Below are positions 48,840-58,574 of a DNA stretch of 64,000 nucleotides, in pieces; positions within the stretch are counted from its first letter, which is position 1; each line of letters opens with the position of its first letter. The DNA is taken from contig JADNYV010000003.1 in the NCBI GenBank assembly GCA_015501055.1, positions 496,001 through 560,000 on the forward strand, written 5' to 3'. This DNA comes from Mucidula mucida (Eukaryota; Basidiomycota; Agaricomycetes; Agaricales; Physalacriaceae). Below the pieces are notes generated by a model. The model saw only the letters and a program-made list of their open reading frames with translations. It ran no database searches and had not been told where the DNA came from. Position numbers and translations under genes: made by a program.

Positions 48840-50021
48840 TTATCGCGATGACTTCTTACGCTTCTTCTCCTCCTCGACTTTGGACAACACCTCATCCAGA
48901 AGCTCCGGGTCGAATTCGTCGAAAGAGCCAAAATCAAAAGAAGAGTCAGGATCCTGAGACGAAGGCAAATCTATGTCCTCTTTCTTGGCTCTTATCTCTT
49001 GCGTGGGTACAGAGCTCGGCAGAAGAGGCGGTTTAAATGACTTCTGTTGCGGGGCGGGTGCCTTTGTATACATCGGAGTAGTCGCGGCGCGGCGCATACC
49101 AAGGGGCGGAGGCCCCGGACGCGCAATCGAAGGATTGTTTTGCGATTGGGGATGAGCTACTAGCTTCACCTTCTGCTTCGATGGCTCATTTGCAGTTGTC
49201 TGAGTCTGGACACGCTGCGCCTTCACAGGCAGAGCAGAACTCTGATGCTTGGAAGCGGCATCGGGTTTTGAAAATCCCGGCCGTTTGTTAGGAAGAGACT
49301 CGGTGGCTCGTTGACCTTTGGCGACGACGCTATGAGGCACAACGGATGGAGGGGCTATCTTTCGGGAGCTGGATTGCGTTGACGTAGCCTGGCAGTCGCG
49401 TGCAAAGCTACTCGCCGACAGGCTAGAGGGAGAGTCAATGTCCATAGAACAATCCGAGAGCATCGATGTGTCTGAGCCAGGCGAATCTGGGGCAAAGGAT
49501 GACATGGGTGTTCCACTACGACGCGAAGTTGCATGATGAGAGGAAGGAGGAGGCATGGACATTCGGAGTTGGCGGTTCTTCTTGGATGACTCATGCGCCG
49601 ACTGCCGGTTACGTCTCCTGGTTTTCTCGTCGACCTGGGAGGCAATGATCTTGAGCATATTGCGATCGATGACTGGTGGCTCTGAATTGAGCTCCAAGGT
49701 GGACGATGTCGTGCGCTTCAGAGGTCGCGTTGAGACACGATGAGACGTGGACGACATTGACGCAGCGGGTGTCGAGTGCTCATGGTGGAAGGCAGTGGGT
49801 TGGTCGCGGCGGCTTTTTTTCGAAGCTGTGAAGGGCGAGGATGAGATGAAGGGAGCAGACCAAAAAGCAGGATAATTACACGGAAAGAGTTCTTGAGCCG
49901 CTATGACGCGCAAGGCAGGAATTTGGGATGCCTGCCAGGCCAAGCCCACTTGAGTTTGTGGCAGTTGAGAATCCTCCGACTCGTCGACGTCCATCATGGA
50001 GCAGTCTGGTGTGATATCCAT
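48840..50021 (-). CDS. Intronless orphan protein of 393 residues
   Basis: A single exon opens MDITPDCSMMDVDESEDSQL and ends VEEEKKRKKSSR. Most of it is Ser/Pro/Gln-rich and predicted disordered. A basic nuclear-localisation-like segment is KTRRRNRQSAHESSKKNRQL. Before the C-terminus sits an acidic aromatic block, DSSFDFGSFDEFDPELLDEV, which resembles a transactivation or interaction motif, followed by a Lys-rich helix. I recognise no family. The features fit a nuclear regulatory protein, but that is only an inference. It converges with aminotransferase copy 2, and the stops are 197 bp apart. Confidence 0.7.
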   Translation of the reverse strand: MDITPDCSMMDVDESEDSQLPQTQVGLAWQASQIPALRVIAAQELFPCNYPAFWSAPFISSSPFTASKKSRRDQPTAFHHEHSTPAASMSSTSHRVSTRPLKRTTSSTLELNSEPPVIDRNMLKIIASQVDEKTRRRNRQSAHESSKKNRQLRMSMPPPSSHHATSRRSGTPMSSFAPDSPGSDTSMLSDCSMDIDSPSSLSASSFARDCQATSTQSSSRKIAPPSVVPHSVVAKGQRATESLPNKRPGFSKPDAASKHQSSALPVKAQRVQTQTTANEPSKQKVKLVAHPQSQNNPSIARPGPPPLGMRRAATTPMYTKAPAPQQKSFKPPLLPSSVPTQEIRAKKEDIDLPSSQDPDSSFDFGSFDEFDPELLDEVLSKVEEEKKRKKSSR

Positions 50022-50324
50022 CGCAGACGCGGTTTATAAGCCAATAAGGCAGCCCTTTCACGGGGTCCTTTTGTGCAGATTTCTGTGGAACAAAAGGAAG
50101 CGCATAGATCATGCTGGGTGGCATTCATTGAGCAGCAAAGGGAAAGACAGCGAAGCACGCACAACGAAATATCAATATTCTGCGTTGCTGCGCGCAATAG
50201 GCAACTTAGAAAACGCACCGACGACGAACAGACAATGTCACCATGTCGTGTTCATGGTGAAAGGGGGAAATGTACACAGCCACTGAACGACATGAATTAC
50301 ATACGGCGTACATCTACTGTGACA
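50022..50324. other. Intergenic region, no gene seen
   Basis: About 300 bp lies between the start of the orphan gene and the stop of TAN1, both on minus. It should contain the orphan's promoter. No repeats or open frames of note are seen. Confidence 0.35.
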
Positions 50325-51641
50325 CTAATCTACAGATGCCTCTTTGTCTCCAGACTTTGCTTCTGACGCATTGGTTGTACCTGAATACGTGAAAAAGAAA
50401 CATATAAGTCGGTCCAGCATGTCGAGTTGGCGCTCACCCGCTGCTTTGCCATGTCGGTTCGCGATCTCGACTACATTATATTTCAAAAGATTGTAGTACT
50501 CCTTCGTCACCGATATCCCAAAGACGCTCTGATCAAAATATGAGTGTAAACCGGTACTCATACATGTAGAAGCAGAACATACCTTGAAGACTTCCACTAA
50601 AATGAACACCTCCGGATTGCTGAGATTGACTGTATGGCCCTCTGGCACGCATTCTGCGATACTCTTGATCAAAGTGTCGCGAGGAAGCACAGTATGATTT
50701 CGCGTGCGCATCTCAATCTTATACTACATATAATCTAAATCAGTCATGAGTCGAGTTCAGAGACTTGCGCTGACCGTGTACTTCCGATTCGGATCGCGAG
50801 AAAAGAATTCACCGAGGATTGGGCGACAAAGACTTTGAATTTCAGGCAGATTTGTCACACAGCTCCCTGATACTGGAACAAAACGATGACAGTATCTGAA
50901 AGCATGACAATCTGAACGATTTCCAGAGCAGAAAAGGCGACATTACCTGGTACGTGTGATTCCTGTGCGTTGCACGTTAGCGATGTGAGTCTCGACCAAC
51001 TTGACGGGATCTACGGGGCGTTTACACGACATGAATATCACTAAAGGACATTTCTTTAGCAAGGAAGATAAAGAGTGGTCATACATACCACAGGTCGTGT
51101 TAGTCTGACAGTTTGCTGGAACTCAGGTTAGGGCACCATGTTTCCCACCAATGTCAAGTCGTACTGACAGAATCTCTGTTCGCGTTTAGGTGTTTTGATG
51201 GCGGACACCTCCCGGGATATTTGTTCCTCGATACTCAGCCCATTAGTGGCGTCGTCGTCGTCAGTTGATTCATCTAGGCCATCAAGATGTTCAGGGGGCC
51301 AAAGTTCAGATCCTAGCTAAATTGAAGCCAATCAAGTTTGCGGAGCAATGGGAAGTCGTTGCTGTCTGACCGATTCAAAGAGATCGTATAGTTCTCCGAC
51401 AGCCTGCTTTTCCCTTCCCTTAACGCCTACCGACTGATATGTGGAATTTAACTGGCAACATGACTGGTACTCACAGCTCACCCAGACGCCGGGACCGTCA
51501 ATGTGGCGTTTGCCCCATATTGGAGTACCATCCTAAGAAAGGTTAGGGGACGACCACCAGACATGACATTGTACCAACTGAGCGATATCTTTTCTTGTTA
51601 TTCTTCTTGTCGCCTCCGTCCGCTTTGCGTTTTTCAGACAT
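50325..51641 (-). CDS. TAN1: tRNA acetyltransferase cofactor TAN1 / THUMPD1
   Basis: This THUMP-domain protein works with the Kre33/NAT10 acetyltransferase to form N4-acetylcytidine at tRNA position 12. The N-terminus is Lys/Asp-rich (MSEKRKADGGDKKNNKKRYR). It is followed by a family segment GTPIWGKRHIDGPGVWVSCV with GKEKQAVGELYDLFE. The THUMP domain covers the middle (THIANVQRTGITRTRYCHRF and VPVSG) and ends in YKIEMRTRNHTVLPRDTLIK, CVPEGHTVNLSNPEVFILVE and VFKSVFGISVTKEYYNLLKY. The C-terminus is short and acidic (NASEAKSGDKEASVD). There are many short introns, including several very small exons in the first half. It is divergent from the next plus-strand gene with 124 bp between start codons. 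Confidence 0.88.
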
Positions 51642-51765
51642 GATGGCAGGGAAAAGCAATCTGATCGCGATATGCCGCTTTGCCGGTCACGCGCACGCCT
51701 CGCACCGCCGTCACGAGATTTTGTTTATTTACTAGTACCCAGCGACCACTACCACCAGCTGCATC

Positions 51766-52865
51766 ATGCCTCGTAAATCCAAGCTCTCTCAACTCAGAAC
51801 CGCCAACCTTCAAAAAGCCAAAGAGTCCGACAAAGCGGACAATGCTCTAGCGTACGTCGCGAGGTACTACCTTGCGTGCGAAAACAGACTGATGACATGG
51901 TCTGCAGATTGGGTTCTGGAAATATGCCCGCCTCGAGTACAGAGCGTGCCCTGCTGCCTTTGAACTCCTCTGCGTGCACAGTGTCAGCCTCGGCGACTAA
52001 GCGCCCGCCTCCTGAGGCGTCGGTTTCAAAGAATACGCGCCAGAAGCGCGCTAGGACCGGTTCAGTTGCCTCTGATGCAACCAAGGCGCGTATATGCTTT
52101 AGTAGTTGCATGTACGCGTCAGCTAATTGTGCTTAGGTTGTCTCCGGTCTAGATGGCCTAACGATGCCTCGAAAGCCAACCCCAAATCTTGATCTCACAC
52201 AATTGAAAGCCCTGTCACTCAAGTACTACGTCTGTGACAAATCCAATGTGGCCAACATCCGCACAGTACTTGAGCGCCTGGCACATTCTCTTGAGGATCT
52301 ACGCTTGGAAGGTAAACCTCTCTCCTTCATGGATTGATATGTTAGGGACTGACTTAACCCTTAAACAGTTGTCCCAAAGGACGATAACACGTATCACGTC
52401 AAGGTCGACGATGTTCCTAAGCTACCTTGCCTTCGTAACCTTCAGCTTTGTGGTTCTAATCCACCCGACTCAGAGCTGCTTCCTGATCTGGCCGTACAAT
52501 TCATGGGTGCCACAGATAACCTTCGGACATGTAAGATCATCTTCCAGGAGATGATCCTGCTACAGTTCGTCTTGACCTTGAGCGTCGTTGACGACGACAT
52601 AACATGGGACAATTGGACGTCATTGGACAAAGAGCTCAGCACGCGACCAGGCTTTGAACAACTAGATGTTGAATTTGAGAAGTGGCAGAGTGTTCATACG
52701 ACAATGAAGATCTTGACGAATCATATTCCTTGCCTGCAGAAACAGGGGAAATTGAGAATGGTACTAACCGGGCCTCCGCGACCTCCTCAGTTCGATGGGA
52801 CTGCTCAGTTCGGTCTGTCATCCTCCTCTGCTCAATCGACGTTGACTGATATTTTTTTAGATTAG
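51766..52865 (+). CDS. Orphan protein with basic head and LRR-like C-terminal half
   Basis: This gene has four predicted exons. Exon 1 MPRKSKLSQLRTANLQKAKE is spliced after DNALA to LGSGNMPASSTERALL. The acceptor at 52151 then joins DATKA to HGLTMPRKPTPNLDL. The head contains a nuclear-signal-like KNTRQKRAR. The rest has leucine-rich, ladder-like segments (VLERLAHSLEDLRLEV, LPCLRNLQLCGSNPPDSELL, FMGATDNLRTCK) that resemble the repeat half of basidiomycete F-box/LRR proteins, but no F-box is seen. It ends SSSAQSTLTDIFLD. The function is unknown. It is possible that the second MPRK is an alternative start. Confidence 0.55.
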
Positions 52866-53619
52866 TTTACTCACCTACATCTTGTACAACACATACCCTG
52901 GCACATGTACACCCCCATCTGGTCCTCGTTCCGACACTTCTTCATTCCTCGATGCTATGACATCTCGCTGATAGTGACCCATGAAGAATAGGCTTACGGA
53001 ACGCTGATTAATATCGGATGAGCTGATTAAATGCATGAGATACTTTCACCTCCATGAGACAGATGTTGGTCGTGAGATCGTTGGCTACTCAATACTCACC
53101 AATACGTTCCTTGACGCTTGCATGTAAGGTGGATGCCTGATAATTGGAGTTCTTTTTATTGATGTTTTATATAGTCAAGGAGAAAAGTGTCCAATATCGA
53201 GAAGCACCAAGCCGGAGGAGCATCACGGTGGCGCTGGGCACGCTCGGGTTTGAGAGCATCCCCAAATTGTTCCTTGGCCAAGGGTTTTCTCCTTTCACTT
53301 CCATTCCGCATGATACTAGCTCGTTGAAGAGCGTACTTCCCCTTTTACGGAACCGAGATACATGCGTGGCCGTAGGTGCCAACCGCTTCAAGTCAGCGCC
53401 AGCGTTAGCTGACTGTACATCTGTCTGGCCGCACAACACGTAGGCCATCGGCAGCGACGTCATTTGCTCTCATCTTCATTCGCGACTCACCTTCTAGCGG
53501 AAAGCATAGATTGTTCAGTCAGCATTTGGTATTTGTAATGCTCTCGATGTGTTACTGTGGGTCGATAGCGCTTTATATAAGGAGCGGAAACTACAGTCAT
53601 ACCAACCCACATCAATACT
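52866..53619. other. Intergenic region upstream of the aldo-keto reductase
   Basis: About 750 bp holds no convincing gene. Open frames at 53144-53443 (plus) and 53167-53463 (minus) overlap each other and have no recognisable features. A TATA-like box sits near the right end. Confidence 0.4.
53574..53580 (+). promoter_or_regulatory. TATA box of the aldo-keto reductase gene
   Basis: TATATAA lies 40 bp upstream of the ATG at 53620 and is followed by a short purine-rich leader. The spacing fits a TATA element with a very short 5' leader, common for inducible oxidoreductases. Confidence 0.5.
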
Positions 53620-54927
53620 ATGTCTTACTCTGTACGCAAAATTGGCGATGTTCCTGTCAACCCTATCGGATTTGGGGCTATGGGAATTAGCGCGTTTTAC
53701 GGTGCTGTTGAGTCCGACGAAGAGCGGTTCAAGGTGGGCATCTTTGTATATCTGCCCTGCCGATATTATTAACAAACGATTAGATTCTCGATAAAGCGTA
53801 TGAGTTAGGTTCGCGCCACTGGGATACGGCCAACGCCTACGGCGACTCTGAAATCCTAATTGGCAAATGGTAAACCTACAGCGCCAGGTTAATGTTCAGC
53901 TGTCTTAGTTTTTGTAGGTTCAAGCGCACTGGCAAGCGGAGTGACATCTTTGTCGCTACCAAATTCGGTTTCACAGTTCAAGGGACGAGGGCAGATCCAG
54001 CGTATGCTAAAGTGCAATGTGAAAAGTCGTTGGAACGACTCGGGATTGATACCATTGACTTGTATTATGTTCATCGGTGAGTATACTTACGTTTTCTCTG
54101 TGGTTTATTAGGCTGATGTGGAGTGTCCTCCAGAGTCGATGCAACTGTACCAATTGAATTCACCATTCGTGCACTTGTGGAGTTAATCAAGTAAATATCA
54201 TTCCCTTTGGATGCGCCCTTTGCTTATAGCGCCACAGTGAGGGAAAGATTAAATACATTGGCTTGTCGGAATGTACCGCGAATGACCTTCGTCGCGCGCA
54301 CGCCGTGCATCCAATCTCTGCCCTACAAGTCGAATTTTCTCCTTTCAACCTTCACATAGAGGATCCCAAACACGCGATTCTCAAGACTGCGCGAGAGCTT
54401 GGTATCACTATAGTTGTCTACTCACCGCTGGCGCGAGGTCTGGTAACGGGTCTATACAAGTCACCGGACGACTTTGAAGCAGACGATTACCGGAGGACAA
54501 TCCCGAAGTACGTTCACATGTAACAACCCCCGCATATCTGAACCCAACGTCTTGCATAGGTACTCTAAGGATAATTTCCCGAAGATCCTTGAAGTCGCCG
54601 ATCGTCTCAAGAGCATCGGTGCTACCCATAACGCCACTGCTGGGCAGGTTACGCTCGCTTGGATCATGGCCCAAGGCAATGATTTCGTCACCATCCCCGG
54701 AACCAAGAAAATCAAGGTAGTCTCTCTTTCCTATGAGCAGTGTCTGTTACTTTTCTGACTCGACTCTAGTATCTTGAAGAGAACATGGGTGGTCTCAATG
54801 TTCACCTTTCTCAGGAAGAGGTGGCCACTATCAGGAAGCTTGCGGTCGAGAGCGATATACCAGGTGATCGATACGGGCCAGGTGCTATGGAAATGGCTGA
54901 GGCTGAGAGTCCTCCTTTGCCCCAGTA
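53620..54927 (+). CDS. Aldo-keto reductase (NADPH-dependent)
   Basis: This is a TIM-barrel oxidoreductase of about 330 residues. The catalytic tetrad is visible: Asp and Tyr in [13 protein letters not shown], Lys in IFVATKFGF and His in DLYYVHRVD. The cofactor region near the C-terminus includes [20 protein letters not shown]. Its pattern ([39 protein letters not shown]) is like fungal AKRs of the auxin-induced/pyridoxal-reductase group, close to AKR8/AKR13. The substrate is unknown. Several introns of about 50 nt are present, for example between ERFK and ILDKAYELG. The end is [11 protein letters not shown]. Confidence 0.92.
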
Positions 54928-55363
54928 AAGTATTAGATATAGCTGAGGCGAGATCATTGTTTCCGGGCCGTTTGTGGGTGCGACGATCCGGTACAATAAA
55001 GATCACTTTGACAGCCTGTCTACAGCGTACATGAGGGCTTGGATTCAGATTGAACTCGTGAAGCTCGAGCTGGGTATTCGATTCGTGCAAGTCTGCCTTG
55101 TATGTAGTACGGATGCCCTCACCACTTGGTGTTACCCATGGTCGTACTAACAAGTAACAACGTACGTGTACAACAACAAGGAACAACGATAACAAGGACA
55201 AGTTGTAGTCAACAACAAGGCCAGCAAGAACAACGTCTCTATGCCAGACAATAGCTGGTAAGGCGTGATTAGCCGAGTTCCTTGTTCAGTTTTCTGACAA
55301 TAGACCATTGAAGAGTATAAGAATGAGAGCCCGTGCGCATGAGGCCCATAACTCTTGCTCACA
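54928..55363. other. Intergenic region, no gene seen
   Basis: About 435 bp contains an AAC/CAA-rich patch (ACAACAACAAGG-like words, 55162-55230). A minus-strand frame covers it but looks like a shadow. Confidence 0.35.
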
Positions 55364-56765
55364 ATGCCTCGCTCAGCCCATACACCGGACCCCCGCCCGA
55401 ACCTCAGTCGCCGGTCGACTTATGTCAACATTGTTCCTGGGCTCCGTCAACGACGCACTTCTACACGGTTGCGCTCTCCTCCCCCTCCTTACGCAAGATA
55501 TGACCCCGTTCGTCAAGCTGCGCTCGAAACTCTGACCGCTGCTCCTCGAGATGAGCAGCTCAACGTTCTTCGCACCGACCCCGCAGTATCGGAGCCTACG
55601 TCTTTAGTTAGTGATGGCGATATTGCTGTGTCCATTGCCCTCTTGTCCAGAGCTTCGACGCCTATGCGTCGACCTCAGACCAACGAAAGATCGTCCTTGT
55701 CGTCAAATGTGGCTCATGATGCGCTCCCAGATATCATTCAAGATTTATCGAATCTCAACGAGGAAATGACTATTGCTGGGCCAGTTGCATCCTCGTCGAG
55801 ATTGGACGACACCCAACTCGTCCGAGTCCCTGATGTACCTACAAGAGCGGATTCTTCTACTATACTGCCTGCACCACCTGGCGTCGCACCTGATGAGGCA
55901 CCCCCGTCAGGCGAATCTTCAGCCGTCTCTAGATATCTTGAGTTCTCCAGGACATCAGAGGACTTTGAAGTTATTGTCGCCACATTTGGTAAGGCTTGTG
56001 GTTGTCCATATACTTACCTCATAGACTGATGATTTCCTAGTGGATCTATGGCTTGAAGCTAACAAGGCACGTTTCGACAAAGAGTTAGAAATCACTTGGC
56101 CGGGCAATGGAAGGATGAGCACGGCATCTGTCTTTTGGGAGCGCATGTTCAAGTGCTATCTGCTCCGACACAACGAGTATCAGAATCCTGTGGTGACGTG
56201 GGGTTCGATAAAACACAGTAGGCCCATCGTCCCTCATCTGCAAGTTTTCTGTGCTCATGCAGTTCTAGTGCTTCTTCTCTGGAAAGTCGAGGTACCTCAT
56301 CTTCTGAGGATAAGGAGTTGGAGTATGTTTGTTTGTCTTGTTATTTTCAAGGCACTTATCTCATTATTCACAGTGGTCGCTTTCCTTCGTTTGAATGCTA
56401 ATCGGGTCGAGACAGCCGGCAGTGTGTGTATACCTGGCAAGCGCGAAGAAGTGCGAATACTCACGGCGTGGAAGATGTGGGCTCGAGTCGTTCGAAAGGA
56501 TCAACGCTTGCTGAAGTGCACTTGCGTTCGAGATTATGCCGCTTCTCGACTTGCTCGGGTATTCACACGACAGCTAGATTTAGGCGGTATGAGGAGACGT
56601 ACGTCTATCAACACATTTTCCTCTTTACCGAAAGCTCAACGGAGTCTAGCACTAGAAAGAATGTCGCATGAGATTCAGACCTTAGGGTGTACCCTTGCCG
56701 GCGACACCTCTTATTTTTATGACAGTGACACCGTTTACTGCGAGTTAGGCTACACACATCTATAA
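55364..56765 (+). CDS. Orphan protein, two or more exons, uncertain 3' end
   Basis: Exon 1 starts MPRSAHTPDPRPNLSRRSTY and runs through Ser/Pro-rich sequence to FSRTSEDFEVIVATF. A 52-nt intron (55989-56040) joins it to VDLWLEANKARFDKELEITW and STASVFWERMFKCYLL. From there one frame stays open to 56765, through a hydrophobic stretch (LVLLLWKVEVPHLL, FKALISLFTVVAFLRL). Plausible intron signals inside that stretch would give other endings, such as a Ser/Glu-rich tail. So the first two-thirds are credible and the end is uncertain. No family is recognised. It may be a lineage-specific gene next to the repeat structure. Confidence 0.5.
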
Positions 56766-56984
56766 TACTCTGACCATATAGCAACTATACTTACGCCACA
56801 TGCCACGCTTAATATCGAGATGTATGACTCACCATCGTGCAGCGGGATAGCGTGTCGGAGACGCTGGATCAACGTAACGATGTAATTACAAGTTATAAGC
56901 CCGGAAAGCGCTGTTAAAACACCGCATCTCTTGGGGGAATTCGGCAGAGCCTCCAAGACTGGATACCTCTGGGTTGAGGTGTGG

Positions 56985-57216
56985 GCGCATGCTAGGCTCG
57001 GGTCCATCCGCTTCGCAACCACGTGGCTGCGCTGATCACTTTTTGCGAAGCGGCTGGTCCCACTTGTTCCCGATTTGGCGGATGCTGCCAATCCAGCCAG
57101 CGCACTTTTCCTCGACGAACCATTTTTCTCCCACAAAAAAGTAAGAAGTTCAAGAAATGGAAAGTCGTTTTTTCGTCGTTCTGAGTCGAACGCCAATAGC
57201 CAGAAAATATTTTTTA
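56985..57216 (-). repeat. Left arm of a ~230-bp inverted repeat pair
   Basis: Read on minus, this arm is nearly identical to 57829-58058 on plus. Shared blocks include TTGGCGTTCGACTCAGAACG, GGTTCGTCGAGGAAAAGTGC, GGCAGCATCCGCCAAATCGG and GTGATCAGCGCAGCCACGTG, with scattered substitutions and small indels. The outer end carries GCGCATGC and the inner end is an A/T-rich run. Both arms keep an open frame beginning FDSERRKNDF for about 50 codons. Confidence 0.85.
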
Positions 57217-57828
57217 TATATAAAATTTCTGACTACTTAGTACTCGTCATAACTTTCATCGAACCGATCGATGTCAGCTCCGTCAAAGCCACCTTCCTCT
57301 AAGTCGTCTTGTTTCTGGTCCTGCACTCATTTTCAGCTCATCCCAACCTCTGGTGTCCGCGTCAACGTCTTGTCTAACACCCGGTCCCGTACCTGGCTCG
57401 GCGTCTGGTTCTTCACGGCCAAATTTGAACCCGAACGATATAGCGGTGCGGACAACGGCTCCGCGAAAGAAGAAGCAGAAGGAGAAGATGACCCCAGAAG
57501 AGATCCGCCAGCGAGACGCGTCTCTGTTTGAGGCAGAGGCAGCGGCACGACAAAAGGAGATTGAAGACCGGCTTCGCACTGCACGGGCACAAAACCATTA
57601 GAAGTAACACAATAAAATTGTAAAATTCATACCTAGTGTTGCAGTAGTTGACGGCCGCGAAACGAGCAAACTGTTTCGCTCGCGCTTATGCGCCTTCGAA
57701 CTCGCCGGCACGTAGCCAGACGAGTTCACCGTCTCCGGAAAGTGTTAGTGCTAAGACAAGTCTGCCTTGATTGCCCAATCCCCCTAAGTCCTGTCTGCTC
57801 AAAATCGACCACATTCGAAAATTCAGAA
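57217..57828 (+). other. Spacer between the inverted repeat arms with a gene fragment
   Basis: The spacer is 612 bp. On plus, a frame ending at 57601 reads APRKKKQKEKMTPEEIRQRD and ends DRLRTARAQNH, which looks like a genuine charged, helical C-terminus. Upstream it is Ser/Pro-rich with no in-frame ATG before the MTPEE methionine, so it appears 5'-truncated. On minus, 57327-57237 could encode an acidic tail GGFDGADIDRFDESYDEY. A similar short sequence recurs outside the right arm near 58149-58187. The second half (57602-57828) has no frame of note. Confidence 0.35.
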
Positions 57829-58058
57829 AAAAAATCTATTTTCTGGTTATTGGCGTTCGACTCAGAACGACGAAAAAACGACTTTTCATTTCTTGAACTT
57901 TTTACTTTTTTGGGGGAGAAAAGTGGTTCGTCGAGGAAAAGTGCGGTGGCTGATTTGGCAGCATCCGCCAAATCGGGCTCATTTGTTTCCAGCCGCTTCG
58001 CAAGAGTGATCAGCGCAGCCACGTGCGAAGTGAGCTGGTCACGAGCCTAGGCGCATGC
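57829..58058 (+). repeat. Right arm of the ~230-bp inverted repeat pair
   Basis: This is the partner of 56985-57216 in opposite orientation. It begins in an A-run (CAGAAAAAAAATC), passes through FDSERRKNDFSFLELF-coding sequence, and ends at GCGCATGC. The outer flanks of the two arms do not match each other, which suggests either a fold-back/MITE-like element or two insertions of the same short repeat. Confidence 0.85.
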
Positions 58059-58574
58059 ACATGTCGTCCTTACTCTGAATGAGAACGCAAAAAACTTGAT
58101 AAATAAGTCAACAATTAAGTAAATTACACCTAGGTATTAATGAATGTACTCGTCATGGTTTACCACCAGACCGTCAAAGCCACATAGTAGCACTACGGCA
58201 GGATACAGGAATATAACGATTCACCGACCATCCTACGTCGAACCTGCCCCCAAGTCGACACCGAAGTGGTCTCAAGAACGGGTGAGCTAGACGGTGGTGA
58301 TTCTTCTGGTGAATGCAATCCCGAAGGACGCATCTTCGCTCCCTCAACTGTGAAAGTATAATGCCATACGGACAAGTGAATGCCCGTCGCAGCAAGCTGG
58401 CACTTCGATGGTTGAGTCGGACACTGAAGGAAAACTTTTTCCGCGATCGAAAGCTTTATATAGTAGGTTTTTCAAGCTCCGTTTGAATCTGTGACAGTCC
58501 AGTTCACATGACCGCGTCACTCGCCTTTCGTGACCCCACTGCGGAACGTTCCATCCAAAGTAAGTAATGTAGAT
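58059..58574. other. Intergenic region beyond the right repeat arm
   Basis: About 515 bp contains the short match to the left inner flank (TACTCGTCAT ... CCGTCAAAGCCAC, 58150-58187), a TATATAG word near 58457 and no supported gene. Confidence 0.35.
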
